Shown: positions 28,573 through 40,330 of the stretch, in pieces
Layout of the letters: the number at the start of each line of letters is the position of its first letter
Position numbering within the stretch: the stretch's first letter is position 1
Source: Chamaelirium japonicum
Taxonomy: Eukaryota; Streptophyta; Magnoliopsida; Liliales; Melanthiaceae
Direction: 5' to 3'
Length of the DNA stretch: 64,000 nucleotides
NCBI GenBank assembly: GCA_947650365.1
Contig: CANTAL010000002.1
Coordinates: forward strand, 2,053,501-2,117,500
Program-made: the position numbers and the translations under genes
Notes under the pieces: model-generated
What the model was told of the DNA's origin: nothing
The model's input: only the letters and a program-made list of their open reading frames with translations
Databases searched by the model: none

Positions 28573-28790
28573 GAATAGATCGTGCGAATGAATTAGAATT
28601 GATCGTACGAATTAATTGGAATGGATACATTCGTGCGAATGAATTAGAATGGATCGTATGAATGAATTAGAGTGGATACATTCGTACAAATGAATTAGAA
28701 TGGATCGTACGAATGAATTAGAATGGATACATTCGTGCGAATGAATTAGAATGGATCATATGAATGAATTAGAATGGATCGTTTGAGTGA
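28573..28790 (-). repeat. short R insert inside the third HOR copy
   Basis: This R segment has no counterpart at the matching place in copies A and B. It ends GTTTGAGTGAATCCATTC and looks like a later inversion or insertion in copy C. Confidence 0.78.
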
Positions 28791-30204
28791 ATCCATTCTA
28801 ATTCATTTGTACGATCCATTCTAATTCATTCGCACGATCCATTCTAATTCATTCATACGATCCATTCTAATTCATTCGTACGATCCATTCTAATTCATTC
28901 GCACGATCCATTCTAATTCGTGCGAATGTATCCATTCTAATTCATTCGTACGATCCATTCTAATTCATTTGTACGAATGTATCCATTCTAATTCATTTGT
29001 ACGAATGTATCCACTCTAATTCATTTATACGATCTAATCTAATTCATTCGCACGATCCATTCGCATTCACTCAAACGATCCATTCTAATTCATTCTTATG
29101 ATCCATTCTAATTCATTCGCTCGAATGTATCCATTCTAATTCATTCATACGATCCTTTCTAATTCATTCGTACGATCCATTCTTACTCATTCGTATGATC
29201 CATTCTTACTCATTCGTACGATCCATTCTAATTCATTCGTACGACCCATTCTAATTCATTCGTACGATCCATTTGCATTCACTCAAACGATCCATTCTAA
29301 TTCATTCATATGATCCATTCTAATTCATTCGCACGAATGTATCTATTCTAATTCATTCGTACGATCCATTCTATTTCATTCGTACGATCCATTCTTACTC
29401 ATTCGTACGATCCATTCGTATCTATTCTAATTCATTCGTACGATCTATTATAATTCATTCGTACGATCCATTCTAATTCATTCGCACGATCCATTGAATT
29501 AGAATAGATACATTCGTGCGAATCCATTCTATTTCATTCGTACGATCCATTCTAATTCATTCGCACGATCCATTCTAATTCATTCGTACGATCCATTCTA
29601 ATTCATTCATACGATCCATTCTAATTTATTCGCACGATCCATTCTAATTCATTCATATGATCCATTCTAATTCCTTCATACGATCCATTCAATTTCATTC
29701 GTACGATTCATTCTAATTCATTCATACGATCCATTCGTATCCATTCTAATTCATTCGTACGATCCATTCTAATTCATTCGTACGATCCATTCTAATTCCT
29801 TCGTACGATCCATTCTAATTTATTCGTACGATCCATTCTAATTCATTCGCACGATCCATTCTAATTCATTCATACGATCCATTCTAATTCATTCGTACGA
29901 TCTATTCTATTTCATTCGTACAATCCATTCTTACTCAATCGTATGATCCATTCTAATCCATTCGCACAATCTATTCTAATTCATTCGTACGATCCATTCT
30001 ATTTCATTCGTACGATCCATTCTATTTCATTCGTACGATCCATTCTAATTCATTCGTACAATCCACTCTAATTCATTCGTACGATCCATTCTAATTCATT
30101 CATACGATCCATTCTATTTCATTCGTACGATCCATTCTTACTCATTCGTACGATCCATCCTAATTCATTTGCACGAAGGTATCCATTCTAATTCATACGT
30201 ACGA
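28791..30204 (+). repeat. F block
   Basis: HOR markers CGCATTCACTCAAACG at 29062 and GTACGACCC at 29241 place it beside 21481 and 21661 (offset about 7,581). One R monomer lies in the J2 module at 29494-29516. Confidence 0.89.
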
Positions 30205-30426
30205 TCGAAATAGAATGGATTAGAATGGATCGTACTTATGAATTAGAATGGATACATTCGTATGAATGAATTAGAATGGATCATATGAATGAATTAGAAT
30301 GGATCGTGCGATTGAATTAGAATTGATCGTACGAATGAATTAGAATGGATCGTAGTAATGAATTAGAATGGATCCTACGAATGAATTAGAATAGATTGTG
30401 CGAATGAATTAGAATGGATCTGGATC
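30205..30426 (-). repeat. R block
   Basis: It begins at the near-palindromic turn GTACGATCGAAATAG and ends in J1 at 30416-30434. It is a copy of 22671-22914. Confidence 0.88.
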
Positions 30427-31017
30427 GTGTATCCATTCTAATTCATTCGTACGACCCATTCTAATTCATTCGCACGATCCATTCTAATTCATTCGTACGA
30501 TCCATTCTAATTCCTTCGTACGATCCATTCTAATTCATGCGCACAATCTATTCTAATTCATTCGCACAATCCATTCTAATTCATTCGCACGAAGGTATCC
30601 ATTCTATTTCATTCGTACAATCCATTCTATTTCATTCGTACGATCCATTCTAATTCATTCGTATGATCCATTCTAATTCATTCGCACGATCCATTCTAAT
30701 TCCTTCGTACGATCCATTCTAATTCATTCGCATGAATGTATCCATTCTAATTCATTCGTACGATCCATTCTATCTCATTCGTACAATCCATTCTATTTCA
30801 TTCGTACGATCCATTCTAATTCATTCGTATGATCCATTCTAATTCTAATTCATTTGTACGATCCATTCTAATTCATTCGTATGATCCTTTCGAATTCATT
30901 CGTACGATCCATTCTAATTCATTCACACAATCTATTCTAATTCATTAGTACGATCCATTCTAATTCATTCGTACGATCCATTCTAATTCATTAGCACGAT
31001 CCAAATTCATTTATCTG
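30427..31017 (+). repeat. F block
   Basis: After 30605 it leaves the similarity to 23.1 kb. It ends in GATCCAAATTCATTTATCTG, the same kind of turn as at about 835. Confidence 0.87.
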
Positions 31018-31291
31018 TACGAATGAATTAGAATGGATACATTCGTACGATCGAATTAGAATGGATCGTACGAATGAAATAGAATGGATCGCGCGAATGA
31101 ATTAGAATGGATTGTACGAATGAATTAGAATGGATCGTACGAATGACTTAGAATGGATCGTTCGAATGAATTAGAATAGATTGTGCGAATGAATTAGAAT
31201 GGATCGTACAAATGAATTAGAATGGATCTGGATCGTACGAATGATTCATTCTATGAATGGATCGTACGAATGAATTAGAATGGATCTGGAT
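31018..31291 (-). repeat. R block with a broken J1
   Basis: A half J1 (ATGGATCTGGATCGTACG) at about 31226 is followed by a scrap of F, then R again, then a full J1 at 31282-31300. This looks like a partial duplication of the joint. Confidence 0.82.
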
Positions 31292-31861
31292 CGTGTATCC
31301 ATTCTAATTCCTTCGTACGATCCATTCTAATTCATTCGTACGATCCATTCTAATTCATTCGCACGATCCATTCTAATTCATTCGCACGAATGTATCCATT
31401 CTAATTCATACGTACGATCTATTCTAATTCATTCGTACGATCAATTCTAATTCATTCATACAATCCATTCTAATTCATTTGCACGATCCATTCTAATTCA
31501 TTCATACAATCCATTCTAATTCTTTTGCACGAATGTATCCATTCTAATTCATTCGCACGAATGTATCCTTTCTAATTCATTCGTACGATCCATTCTAATT
31601 CATTCGCACAATCTATTCTAATTCATTCGAACGATCCATTCTAAGTCATTCGTACGATCCATTATAATTCATTCGTACGATCCATTCTAATTCATTCGCA
31701 CGATCCATTCTATTTCATTCGTACGATCCATTCTAATTCATTCGCACGAATGTATCCATTCCGATTCATTCGTACGATCCATTCTAATTCATTCGCACAA
31801 TCTATTCTAATTCATTCGTACGATCAATTCTAATTCATTCGCACGTATCCATTCTAATTCA
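31292..31861 (+). repeat. F block
   Basis: Bases 31590-31660 carry the CGAACGATCC...CTAAGTC pair of variants shared with 1-60, 1240-1270 and 24430-24470. Confidence 0.86.
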
Positions 31862-32148
31862 TACGAATGAATTAGACTGGATCGTACGAATGAATTAGAA
31901 TGGATTGAATTAGAATGGATCGTACGATAAGAATGGATTGTTCGAATAAAATAGAATAGATCGTACGGATAAATAAATTTGGATCGTACGAATGAATTAG
32001 AAAGGATACATTCGTGCAAAAGAATTAGAATGGATTGTATGAATGAATTAGAATGGATCGTGCGAATGAATTAGAATGCGAATGAATTAGAATTGATCGT
32101 ACGAATGAATTATAATGGGTCGTACGAATGAATTAGAATGGATACACG
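31862..32148 (-). repeat. R arm of palindromic module P1
   Basis: It contains the marker ACGGATAAATAAATTTGGAT at about 31964 and the CATTCGTGCAAAAGAATT unit. The centre is J1 at 32140-32158, and the opposite arm follows at once. Confidence 0.88.
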
Positions 32149-33305
32149 ATCCAGATCCATTCTAATTCATTCGTACGATCCATTCTAATTCATTCGCATG
32201 ATCCATTCTATTTCATTCGTACGATCCAAATTCATTTATCCGTACGAACTATTCTATTTCATTCGTACGATCCATTCTTATCGTACGATCCATTCTAATT
32301 CAATCCATTCTAATTCATTCGTACGATCCATTCTAATTCATTCGTACGATCCATTCTATTTCATTCGTACGATCCATTCTAATTCATTCGCATGATCCAT
32401 TCTAATTCATTCATACAATCCATTCGTACGACCCATTCTAATTCATTCGTACGATCCATTCTAATTCATTCATACGATCCATTATATTTCATTCGTACGA
32501 CCCATTCTTACTCATTCGTACGATCAATTCTAATTCATTAGCATGATCCATTCTAATTCAGTCGTACGATCTATTCTATTTCATTCGTACAATCCATTCT
32601 TACTCAATCGTACGATCCATTCTAATTCATACGATCCATTCTAATTCATTCGCACGAATGTATCCATTCCAATTCATTCGTACGATCCATTCTAATTCAT
32701 TCGCACAATCTATTCTAATTCATTCGTACGATCAATTCTAATTCATTAGCATGATCCATTCTAATTCATTCGTACGATCTATTCTATTTCATTCGTACAA
32801 TCCATTCTTACTCAATCGTATGATCCATTCTAATCTATTCGCACAGTCTATTCTAATTCATTCGTACGATCAATTCTATTTCATTCGTACGATCCATTCT
32901 AATTCATACGATCCATTCTATTTCATTCATACGATCCATTTTACTTCATTCGCACGATCCATTCTAATTCATTCGTACTATCCATTCTAATTCATTCATA
33001 CTATCCATTCTAATTCCTTCGTACGATCCATTCTAATTCCTTCGTACGATCCATTCTAATTCATTCGCACGATCCATTCTAATTCATTCGTACGATCCAT
33101 TCTAATTCATTCATACGATCCATTCTAATTCATTCATACGATCCATTCTAATTCATTCGTACGATCCATTCTAATTCATTCGTACGATTCATACTAATTC
33201 AATCCATTCTAATTCATTCGTACGATCCATTCTTACTCATTCGTACGATCCATTCTAATTCATTCATACGATCCATTCTAATTCATTCGTACTATCCATT
33301 CTAAT
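32149..33305 (+). repeat. F arm of P1 and following F block
   Basis: The marker GATCCAAATTCATTTATCCG at 32225 is the reverse complement of the one in the preceding R arm. Open frames at 32198-32395 and 32751-32990 arise from a local run of TTCTATTTC monomers. The block is shared with 57562-58743 in the same direction, and with 45600-46760 inverted. Confidence 0.89.
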
Positions 33306-34488
33306 GTATCGTACGAATGAATTAGAATAGATCGTACGAATGAATTAGAATGGATCATGCTAATGAATTAGAATGGATCGTACGAATGAATTAGAATGGA
33401 TCGTACGAAGGAATTAGAATGGATCGTACGAATGAATTAGAATGGATCGTACGAATGAATTAGAATGGATCGTACGAATGAATAAGAATGGATCGTACGA
33501 ATGAATTAGAATGGATTGAATTAGAATGAATCGTACGAATGAATTAGAATGAACTATACCGTACGAATGAATTAGAATGGATCATACGAATGAAATAGAA
33601 TGGATCGTATGAATGAATTACAATGGATCGTGCGAATGAATTAGAATGGATCGTACGAATGAATTAGAATAGATCGTACGAATGAATTAGAATGGATCAT
33701 GCTAATGAATTAGAATTGATCGTACGAATGAATTAGAATAGATTGTGCGAATGAATTAAAATGGATCGTACGAATGAATTGGAATGGATACGTTCGTGCG
33801 AATGAATTAGAATGGATCGTATGAATGAATTAGAGTGGATACATTCGTACAAATGAATTAGGATGGATCGTATGAATGAATTAGAGTGGATACATTCGTA
33901 CGAATGAATTAGAATAGATTGTGCGAATGAATTAGAATGGATCGTACGAATGAATTAGAATGGATCGTACGAATGAATTAGAATGGATCGTGCGAATGAA
34001 TTAGAATGGATCGTACGAATGAAATAGAATGGATCGTATGAATGAATTAGAATGGATCGTGCGAATGAATTAGAATGGATCGTACGAATGAATTAGAATA
34101 GATCGTACGAATGAATTAGAATGGATCATGCTAATGAATTAGAATTGATCGTACGAATGAATTAGAATAGATTGTGCGAATGAATTTGAATGGATCGTAC
34201 GAATGAATTGGAATGGATACATTCGTGCGAATGAATTAGAATGGATCGTATGAATGAATTAGAGTGGATACATTCGTACAAATGAATTAGGATGGATCGT
34301 ATGAATGAATTAGAGTGGATACATTTGTACGAATGAATTAGAATAGATTGTGCGAATGAATTAGAATGGATCGTACGAATGAATTAGAATGGATCGTACG
34401 AATAAATTACAATGGATCGTATGAATGAATTAGAATGGATCGTGCGAATGAATTAGAATGGATCGTACGAATGAAATAGAATGGATTC
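33306..34488 (-). repeat. R block with 429-bp tandem
   Basis: The marker GATCATGCTAATGAATTAG occurs at 33353, 33694 and 34123. The last two start 429-bp units. It ends in J2 at about 34483. Confidence 0.9.
33692..34390 (-). repeat. 429-bp tandem (1.6 copies)
   Basis: ATGGATCATG at 33692 and 34121, followed in each by GAATTGATCG, GAATTGGAATGG, GAGTGGATAC and TTAGGATGG in order. The same pair at 58951 and 59380 has an identical period. Confidence 0.9.
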
Positions 34489-35069
34489 GCACGAATGTAT
34501 CCATTCTAATTCATTCGTACGATCCATTCTAATTCATTCGCACGATCCATTCTAATTCATTCGCACGAATGTATCCATTCTAATTCATTCGTATGATCCA
34601 TTCTAATTCATTCATACGATCCATTATAATTCATTCGCACGATCCATTCTAATTCATTCATACGATCCATTCTAATTCATTCGTACGATCCATTCTAATT
34701 CATTCGTATGATCCATTCTAATTAATTCGCACAATCTATTCTAATTCATTCATACGATCCATTCTAATTCATTCGTACGATCCATTCTAGTTCATTCGTA
34801 CGATCCATTCTAATTCATTCGCACAATCTATTCTAATTCATTCATACGATCCATTCTGATTCATTCTAATTCAATCCATTCTAATTCATTCGTACGATCC
34901 ATTCTAATTCATTCGTACGATCCATTCTAATTCTACGATCCATTCTTACTCATTCGTATTATCCATTTTAATTCATTCACACGAATGTATCAACTCTAAT
35001 TCATTCGTACGATTCATTCTAATTCAATCCATTCTAATTCATTCGTACGATCCATTCTAATTCATTCGT
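34489..35069 (+). repeat. F block
   Basis: It matches 38757-39311 but has four extra monomers (92 bp). The markers are CATTCTGATTCATTC, ATTCTACGATCC and CGTATTATCC (34955). Confidence 0.89.
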
Positions 35070-35322
35070 ACGAATGAATTAGAATAGTACGAATGAATTA
35101 GAATGGATTAGAATGAATTGGAATGGATCGTATGAATGAATTAGAATGGATCGAACGAATGAATTAGAATGGATACATTCGGGCAAAAGAATTAGAATGG
35201 ATTGTATGAATGAATTAGAATGGATCGTATGAATGAATTAGAATGGATCGTGCGAATGAATTAGAATGGATCGTACAAATGAATTAGAATGGGTCGTACG
35301 AATGAATTAGAATAGATACACG
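35070..35322 (-). repeat. R block
   Basis: It opens with the joins GAATAGTACG and GGATTAGAATG, unique to this repeat family (also 39312, 42630, 54468), and ends in J1 at 35314-35332 (first base A instead of G). Confidence 0.88.
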
Positions 35323-35759
35323 ATCCAGATCCATTCTAATTCATTCGCACAATCTATTCTAATTCATTCGTAGGATCCATTCTAATTCATTACTACGATC
35401 CATTCTAATTCATTCATACGATCCATTCTAATTCATTCGTACGATCCATTCTAATTCATTCGTACAATCCATTCTAATTCATTCATACGATCCATTCTAA
35501 TTCATTCATACGATCCATTCTAATTTATTCGTACGATCCATTCTAATTCATTCGCACGATCTATTCTAATTCATTCGCACGATCCATTCTAATTCATTCA
35601 TACGATCCATTCTAATTCATTCATACAATCCATTCTAATTCTTTTGCACGAGTGTATCCATTCTAATTCATTCGTTCGATCCATTCTAATTCATTCATAC
35701 GATCCATTCTAATTCATTCTAATCCATTCTAATTCATTCGTACTATTCTAATTCATTCG
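35323..35759 (+). repeat. F block
   Basis: It runs from J1 to the palindromic turn at about 35760, preceded by GTACTATTCTAATTC. The CTTTTGCACGAG(T)GTATCC unit at 35641 is shared with 39860 and 55018. Confidence 0.88.
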
Positions 35760-36021
35760 TACGAATGAATTAGAATGTATCCTTAGAATGGATACATTCA
35801 TGCGAATGAATTAGAATGGATCGTATGAATGAATTAGAATGGATCGTACGAAGGAATTAGAATGGATAGTACGAATGAATTAGAATGGATACCTTCGTGC
35901 AAATGAATTAGAATGAATCGTAAGAATGAGTAAGAATGGATCGTACGAATGAAATAGAATGGATCGTATGAATGAATTAGAATGGATCGTATGAATGAAT
36001 TAGAATGGATACATTCGTGCG
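35760..36021 (-). repeat. R block
   Basis: It starts GAATGTATCCTTAGAATGG, contains GGATAGTACG and GGATACCTTCGTGC units, and ends CATTCGTGCGACATTC. Bases 35834-36025 are the inverted partner of 36904-37095 and the direct partner of 55209-55400 (offset 19,375). Confidence 0.89.
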
Positions 36022-36353
36022 ACATTCTATTTCATTCGTATGATCCATTCTTACTCATTCGTACGATCCATTCTAATTCATTCGCACGATCCATTCTAAT
36101 TCATTCGCACGATCCATTGAATTAGAATGGATACATTCGTGCGAATCCATTCTATTTCATTCATACGATCCATTCTAATTCATTCGCACGATCCATTCTA
36201 ATTCATTCATACGATCCATTCTTTTTCATTCGTATGATCCATTCTAATTCATTCGTCTAATCCATTCTAATTCATTCGCACGATCCATTCTAATTCATTC
36301 ATACGATCCATTCTAATTCATTCGTACGATCCATTCTATTTCATTCGTACGAT
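36022..36353 (+). repeat. F block with one R monomer
   Basis: A J2 module in reverse form lies at 36115-36145. The block ends in the 20-bp perfect palindrome ATTCGTACGATCGTACGAAT at 36343-36362. Confidence 0.88.
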
Positions 36354-36362
36354 CGTACGAAT
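36343..36362. repeat. perfect 20-bp palindrome at an F-to-R turn
   Basis: ATTCGTACGATCGTACGAAT. The identical joint is at 42456-42475. Variant ATTCATACGATCGTATGAAT, also perfect, is at 47851-47870 and 56348-56367. The flanking monomers extend the symmetry as imperfect inverted repeats. Confidence 0.93.
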
Positions 36363-36909
36363 GAATTAGAATGGATTTAATTAGAATGAATCGTACGAAT
36401 GAATTAGAATGAATCATACCGTACGAATGAATTAGAATTGATCATACGAATGAAATAGAATGGATCGTACGAATGAAATAGAATGGATCATATGAATGAA
36501 TTAGAATGGATTGAATTAGAATGAATCGTACGAATGAATTAGAGTTGATACATTCGTGTGAATGTATTAAAATGGATAATACGAATGAGTAAGAATGGAT
36601 CGTACGAATGAATTAGAATGGATCGTACGAATGAATTAGAATGGATCGTGCGAATGAATTAGAATGGATCGTACGAATGAATTAGAATGGATCGTACGAA
36701 TGAAATAGAATGGATCGTATGAATGAATTAGAATGGATCGTGCGAATGAATTAGAATGGATCGTACGAATGAAATAGAATGGATTCGCACGAATGTATCC
36801 ATTCTAATTCAATGGATCGTGCGAATGAATTAGAATGGATCGTGCGAATGAATTAGAATGGATCGTACGAATGAGTAAGAATGGATCGTATGAATGAAAT
36901 AGAATGTCG
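36354..36909 (-). repeat. R block with one F monomer
   Basis: J2 at 36781-36800 flips to F for one monomer and back. A shortened J2 (GAATGTCGCACGAATG) ends the block at about 36905. Confidence 0.87.
36781..36800. repeat. J2 junction, example of a recurrent joint
   Basis: GGATTCGCACGAATGTATCC joins R to F. In this orientation also near 3519, 4677, 10441, 13083, 34485, 38750, 48279 (variant), 52786 and 62273. Its reverse complement GGATACATTCGTGCGAATCC is at about 10171, 12811, 14144, 17116, 20794, 21947, 28110, 29505 (GATACA variant), 36127, 40347, 40954, 41173, 41780, 41999, 44118, 51660 and 60640. A TTCTATTTC-type monomer lies on one side in both forms. Confidence 0.88.
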
Positions 36910-37169
36910 CACGAATGTATCCATTCTAATTCATTCATACGATCCATTCTAATTCATTCATACGATCCATTCTATTTCATTCGTACGATCCATTCTTACT
37001 CATTTGTACGATCCATTCTAATTCATTTGCACGAAGGTATCCATTCTAATTCATTCGTACTATCCATTCTAATTCCTTCGTATGATCCATTCTAATTCAT
37101 TCATACGATCCATTCTAATTCATTCGCACGAATGTATCCATTCTAAGGATACATTCTAATTCATTTGTA
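36910..37169 (+). repeat. F block, right arm of a local inverted repeat
   Basis: Bases 36904-37095 mirror 35834-36025. The same F unit reappears at 48275-48469. It ends with the joins CTAAGGATACATTC and TTTGTACGAATGAATT. Confidence 0.88.
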
Positions 37170-37596
37170 CGAATGAATTAGAATGGATTAGAATGATACG
37201 AATGAATTAGAATGGATCGTATGAATGAATTAGAATGGATCGAACGAATGAATTCGAATGGATACATTCGTGCAAAAGAATTAGAATGGATTGTAAGAAT
37301 GAATTAGAATGGATCGTATGAATGAATTAGAATGGATCGTGCGAATGAATTAGAATGGATCGTGCGAATGAATTAGAATGGATCGTATGAATGAATTAGA
37401 ATGGATCGTATGAATGAATTAGAATGGATCATATGAATGAATTAGAATGGATTGTGCGAATGAATTAGAATGGATCGTACGAATGAATTAGAATGGATCG
37501 TATGAATGAATTAGAATGGATCGTAGTAATGAATTACAATGGATCCTACGAATGAATTACAATAGATTGTGCGAATGAATTAGCATGGATCTGGAT
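37170..37596 (-). repeat. R block
   Basis: Reverse monomers with a run of ATCGTATGAATG variants, ending in J1 at 37587-37605. It matches 42630-43040. Confidence 0.87.
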
Positions 37597-37851
37597 CGTG
37601 TATCCATTCTAATTCATTCGTACGACCCATTCTAATTCATTCGTACGATCCATTCTAATTCTTTCGCACGATCCATTCTAATTTATTCATACGGTCCATT
37701 CTAATTCATTCATACAATCCATTCTAATTCTTTTGCACGAATGTATCCATTCTAATTCATTCGTTCGATCCATTCTAATTCATTCATACGATCCATTCGA
37801 ATTCATTCGTTCGATCCATTCTAATTCATTCATACTATTCTAATTCATTCG
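37597..37851 (+). repeat. F block
   Basis: It runs from J1 through GTACGACCC and CTTTTGCACGAATG units to the palindromic turn after CATACTATTC. It matches 43041-43293. Confidence 0.87.
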
Positions 37852-38756
37852 TACGAATGAATTAGAATGGATCGTACGAATGAATTAGAATGGATCGTAT
37901 GAATGAATTAGAATGGATCGTACGAATGAATTAGAATGGATCGTACGAATGAATTAGAATGGATTGAATTAGAATGAATCGTACGAATGAATTAGAGTTG
38001 ATACATTCGTGTGAATGAATTAAAATGGATAATACGAATGAGTAAGAATGGATCGTAGAATTAGAATGGATCGTACGAATGAATTAGAATGGATCGTACG
38101 AATGAATTAGAATGGATTGAATTAGAATGAATCAGAATGGATCGTATGAATGAATTAGAATAGATTGTGCGAATGAATTAGAATGGATCGTACGAATGAA
38201 TTAGAATGGATCGTACGAATGAATTAGAATGGATCGTATGAATGAATTAGAATGGATCGTGCGAATGAATTAGAATGGATCGAATGAAATAGAATGGATC
38301 GAATGAATGAATTAGAATGGATCGTGCGAATGAATTAGAATGGATCCTACGAATGAATTAGAATAGATCGTACGAATGAATTAGAATGGATCATGCTAAT
38401 GAATTAGAATTGATCGTACGAATGAATTAGAATAGATTGTGCGAATGAATTAGAATGGATCGTACAAATGAATTGGAATGGATATATTCGTGCGAATGAA
38501 TTAGAATGGATCGTATGAATGAATTAGAGTGGATACATTCACACAAATGAATTAGGATGGATCGTATGAATGAATTAGAGTGGATACATTCGTATGAATG
38601 AATTAGAATAGATTGTACGAATGAATTAGAATGGATCGTACGAATGAATTAGAATGGATCGTACGAATGAATTAGAATGGATCGTATGAATGAATTAGAA
38701 TGGATCGTGCGAATGAATTAGAATGGATCGTACGAATGAAATAGAATGGATTCGCA
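37852..38756 (-). repeat. R block
   Basis: Bases about 38330-38750 match 34070-34480, including GATCATGCTAATG at 38388, but only one 429-bp unit is present here. It ends in J2 at about 38749. Confidence 0.88.
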
Positions 38757-39311
38757 CGAATGTATCCATTCTAATTCATTCGTACGATCCATTCTAATTC
38801 ATTCGCACGATCCATTCTAATTCATTCGCACGAATGTATCCATTCTAATTCATTCGTATGATCCATTCTAATTCATTCATACGATCCATTCTAATTCATT
38901 CACACGATCCATTCTAATTCATTCATATGATCCATTCTAATTCATTCGTACGATCCATTCTAATTCATTCGTACGATCCATTCTAATTCATTCGCACAAT
39001 CTATTCTAATTCATTCATACGATCCATTCTGATTCATTCTAATTCAATCCATTCTAATTCATTCGTACGATCCATTCTAATTCATTCGTACGATCCATTC
39101 TAATTCTACGATCCATTCTTACTCATTCGTATTATCCATTTTAATTCATTCACACGAATGTATCAACTCTAATTCATTCGTACGATTCATTCTAATTCAA
39201 TCCATTCTAATTCATTCGTACGATCCATTTTAATTCATTCGTATGATCCATTCTAATTCATTCATACGATCCATTCTAATTCATTCGTACGATCCATTCT
39301 AATTCATTCGT
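38757..39311 (+). repeat. F block
   Basis: Partner of 34489-35069. It gained three monomers (69 bp) near 39235-39300 relative to that copy. Confidence 0.88.
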
Positions 39312-39565
39312 ACGAATGAATTAGAATAGTACGAATGAATTAGAATGGATTAGAATGAATTAGAATGGATCGTATGAATGAATTAGAATGGATCGAACGA
39401 ATGAATTAGAATGGATACATTCGTGCAAAAGAATTAGAATGGATTGTATGAATGAATTAGAATGGATCGTATGAATGAATTAGAATGGATCGTGCGAATG
39501 AATTAGAATGGATCGTACGAATGAATTAGAATGGGTCGTACGAATGAATTAGAATGGATACACGA
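39312..39565 (-). repeat. R block
   Basis: Partner of 35070-35322 (offset 4,242), ending in J1 at 39556-39574. Confidence 0.88.
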
Positions 39566-39979
39566 TCCAGATCCATTCTAATTCATTCGCACAATCAATT
39601 CTAATTCATTCGTAGGATCCATTCTAATTCATTACTACGATCCATTGTAATTCATTCATACGATCCATTCTAATTCATTCGTACGATCCATTCTAATTCA
39701 TTCGCACAATCCATTCTAATTCATTCATACGATCCATTCTAATTCATTCGTACGATCCATTCTAATTCATTCGCACGATCCATTCTAATTCATTCGCACG
39801 ATCCATTCTAATTCATTCATACGATCCATTCTAATTCATTCATACAATCCATTCTAATTCTTTTGCACGAATGTATCCATTCTAATTCATTCGTTCGATC
39901 CATTCTAATTTATTCATACGATCCATTCTAATTCATTCTAATCCATTCTAATTCATTCGTACTATTCTAATTCATTCGT
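39566..39979 (+). repeat. F block
   Basis: Partner of 35323-35759, one monomer shorter (offset falls from 4,242 to 4,219). Confidence 0.88.
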
Positions 39980-40240
39980 ACGAATGAATTAGAATGTATC
40001 CTTATAATGGATACATTCATGCGAATGAATTAGAATGGATCGTATGAATGAATTAGAATGGATCGTACGAAGGAATTAGAATGGATAGTACGAATGAATT
40101 ATAATGGATACCTTTGTGCAAATGAATTAGAATGAATCATACGAATGAGTAAGAATGGATCGTACGAATGAAATAGAATGGATCGTATGAATGAATTAGA
40201 ATGGATCGTATGAATGAATTAGAATGGATACATTCGTGCG
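39980..40240 (-). repeat. R block
   Basis: Partner of 35760-36021. A substitution (GAATTATAATGG) puts a stop in the frame that is open in the partner copies, which argues against coding constraint. Confidence 0.87.
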
Positions 40241-40330
40241 ACATTCTATTTCATTCGTATGATCCATTCTTACTCATTCGTACGATCCATTCTAATTCAT
40301 CCGCACGATCCATTCTAATTCATTCGCACG

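Larger units (their letters stand above)
27200..30605 (+). repeat. higher-order repeat, copy C (rearranged)
   Basis: Aligned to about 19900-23095. The offset steps from 7,317 (27418, 27717) to 7,581 (29062, 29242) to 7,535 (30196) and 7,512 (30416, 30533), showing several insertions and deletions, including the R insert at 28573-28790. Confidence 0.88.
31880..34390. repeat. 2.4-2.5-kb segmental duplication, copy 1
   Basis: Order R, J1, F, R. Partner at 57290-59650. Offsets are 25,413 (31961), 25,487 (32281), 25,440 (33351) and 25,259 (33692, 34121). Confidence 0.9.
34930..36350. repeat. 1.4-kb segment, copy G1
   Basis: Order F, R, J1, F, palindrome, R, F. Copies G2 (39100-40560) and G3 (54255-55480) keep the same joints. 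The wider G1/G2 unit is about 4.2 kb (offsets 4,265, 4,173, 4,242, 4,219). Confidence 0.9.

Noticed and set aside
32198..32990. Open frames at 32198-32395 and 32751-32990 (+), and 31807-32019 (-), as small proteins
   Set aside because: Same satellite reading. Both strands are open in overlapping repeat types, and the sister copy at 57.6-58.5 kb has a single-base deletion in the matching place with no sign of constraint.
35834..37095. Divergent pair of 63-codon frames (35834-36025 minus, 36904-37095 plus) as a gene pair
   Set aside because: They are arms of an inverted repeat. The near-identity comes from DNA copying; the copy at about 40053-40240 carries a stop.
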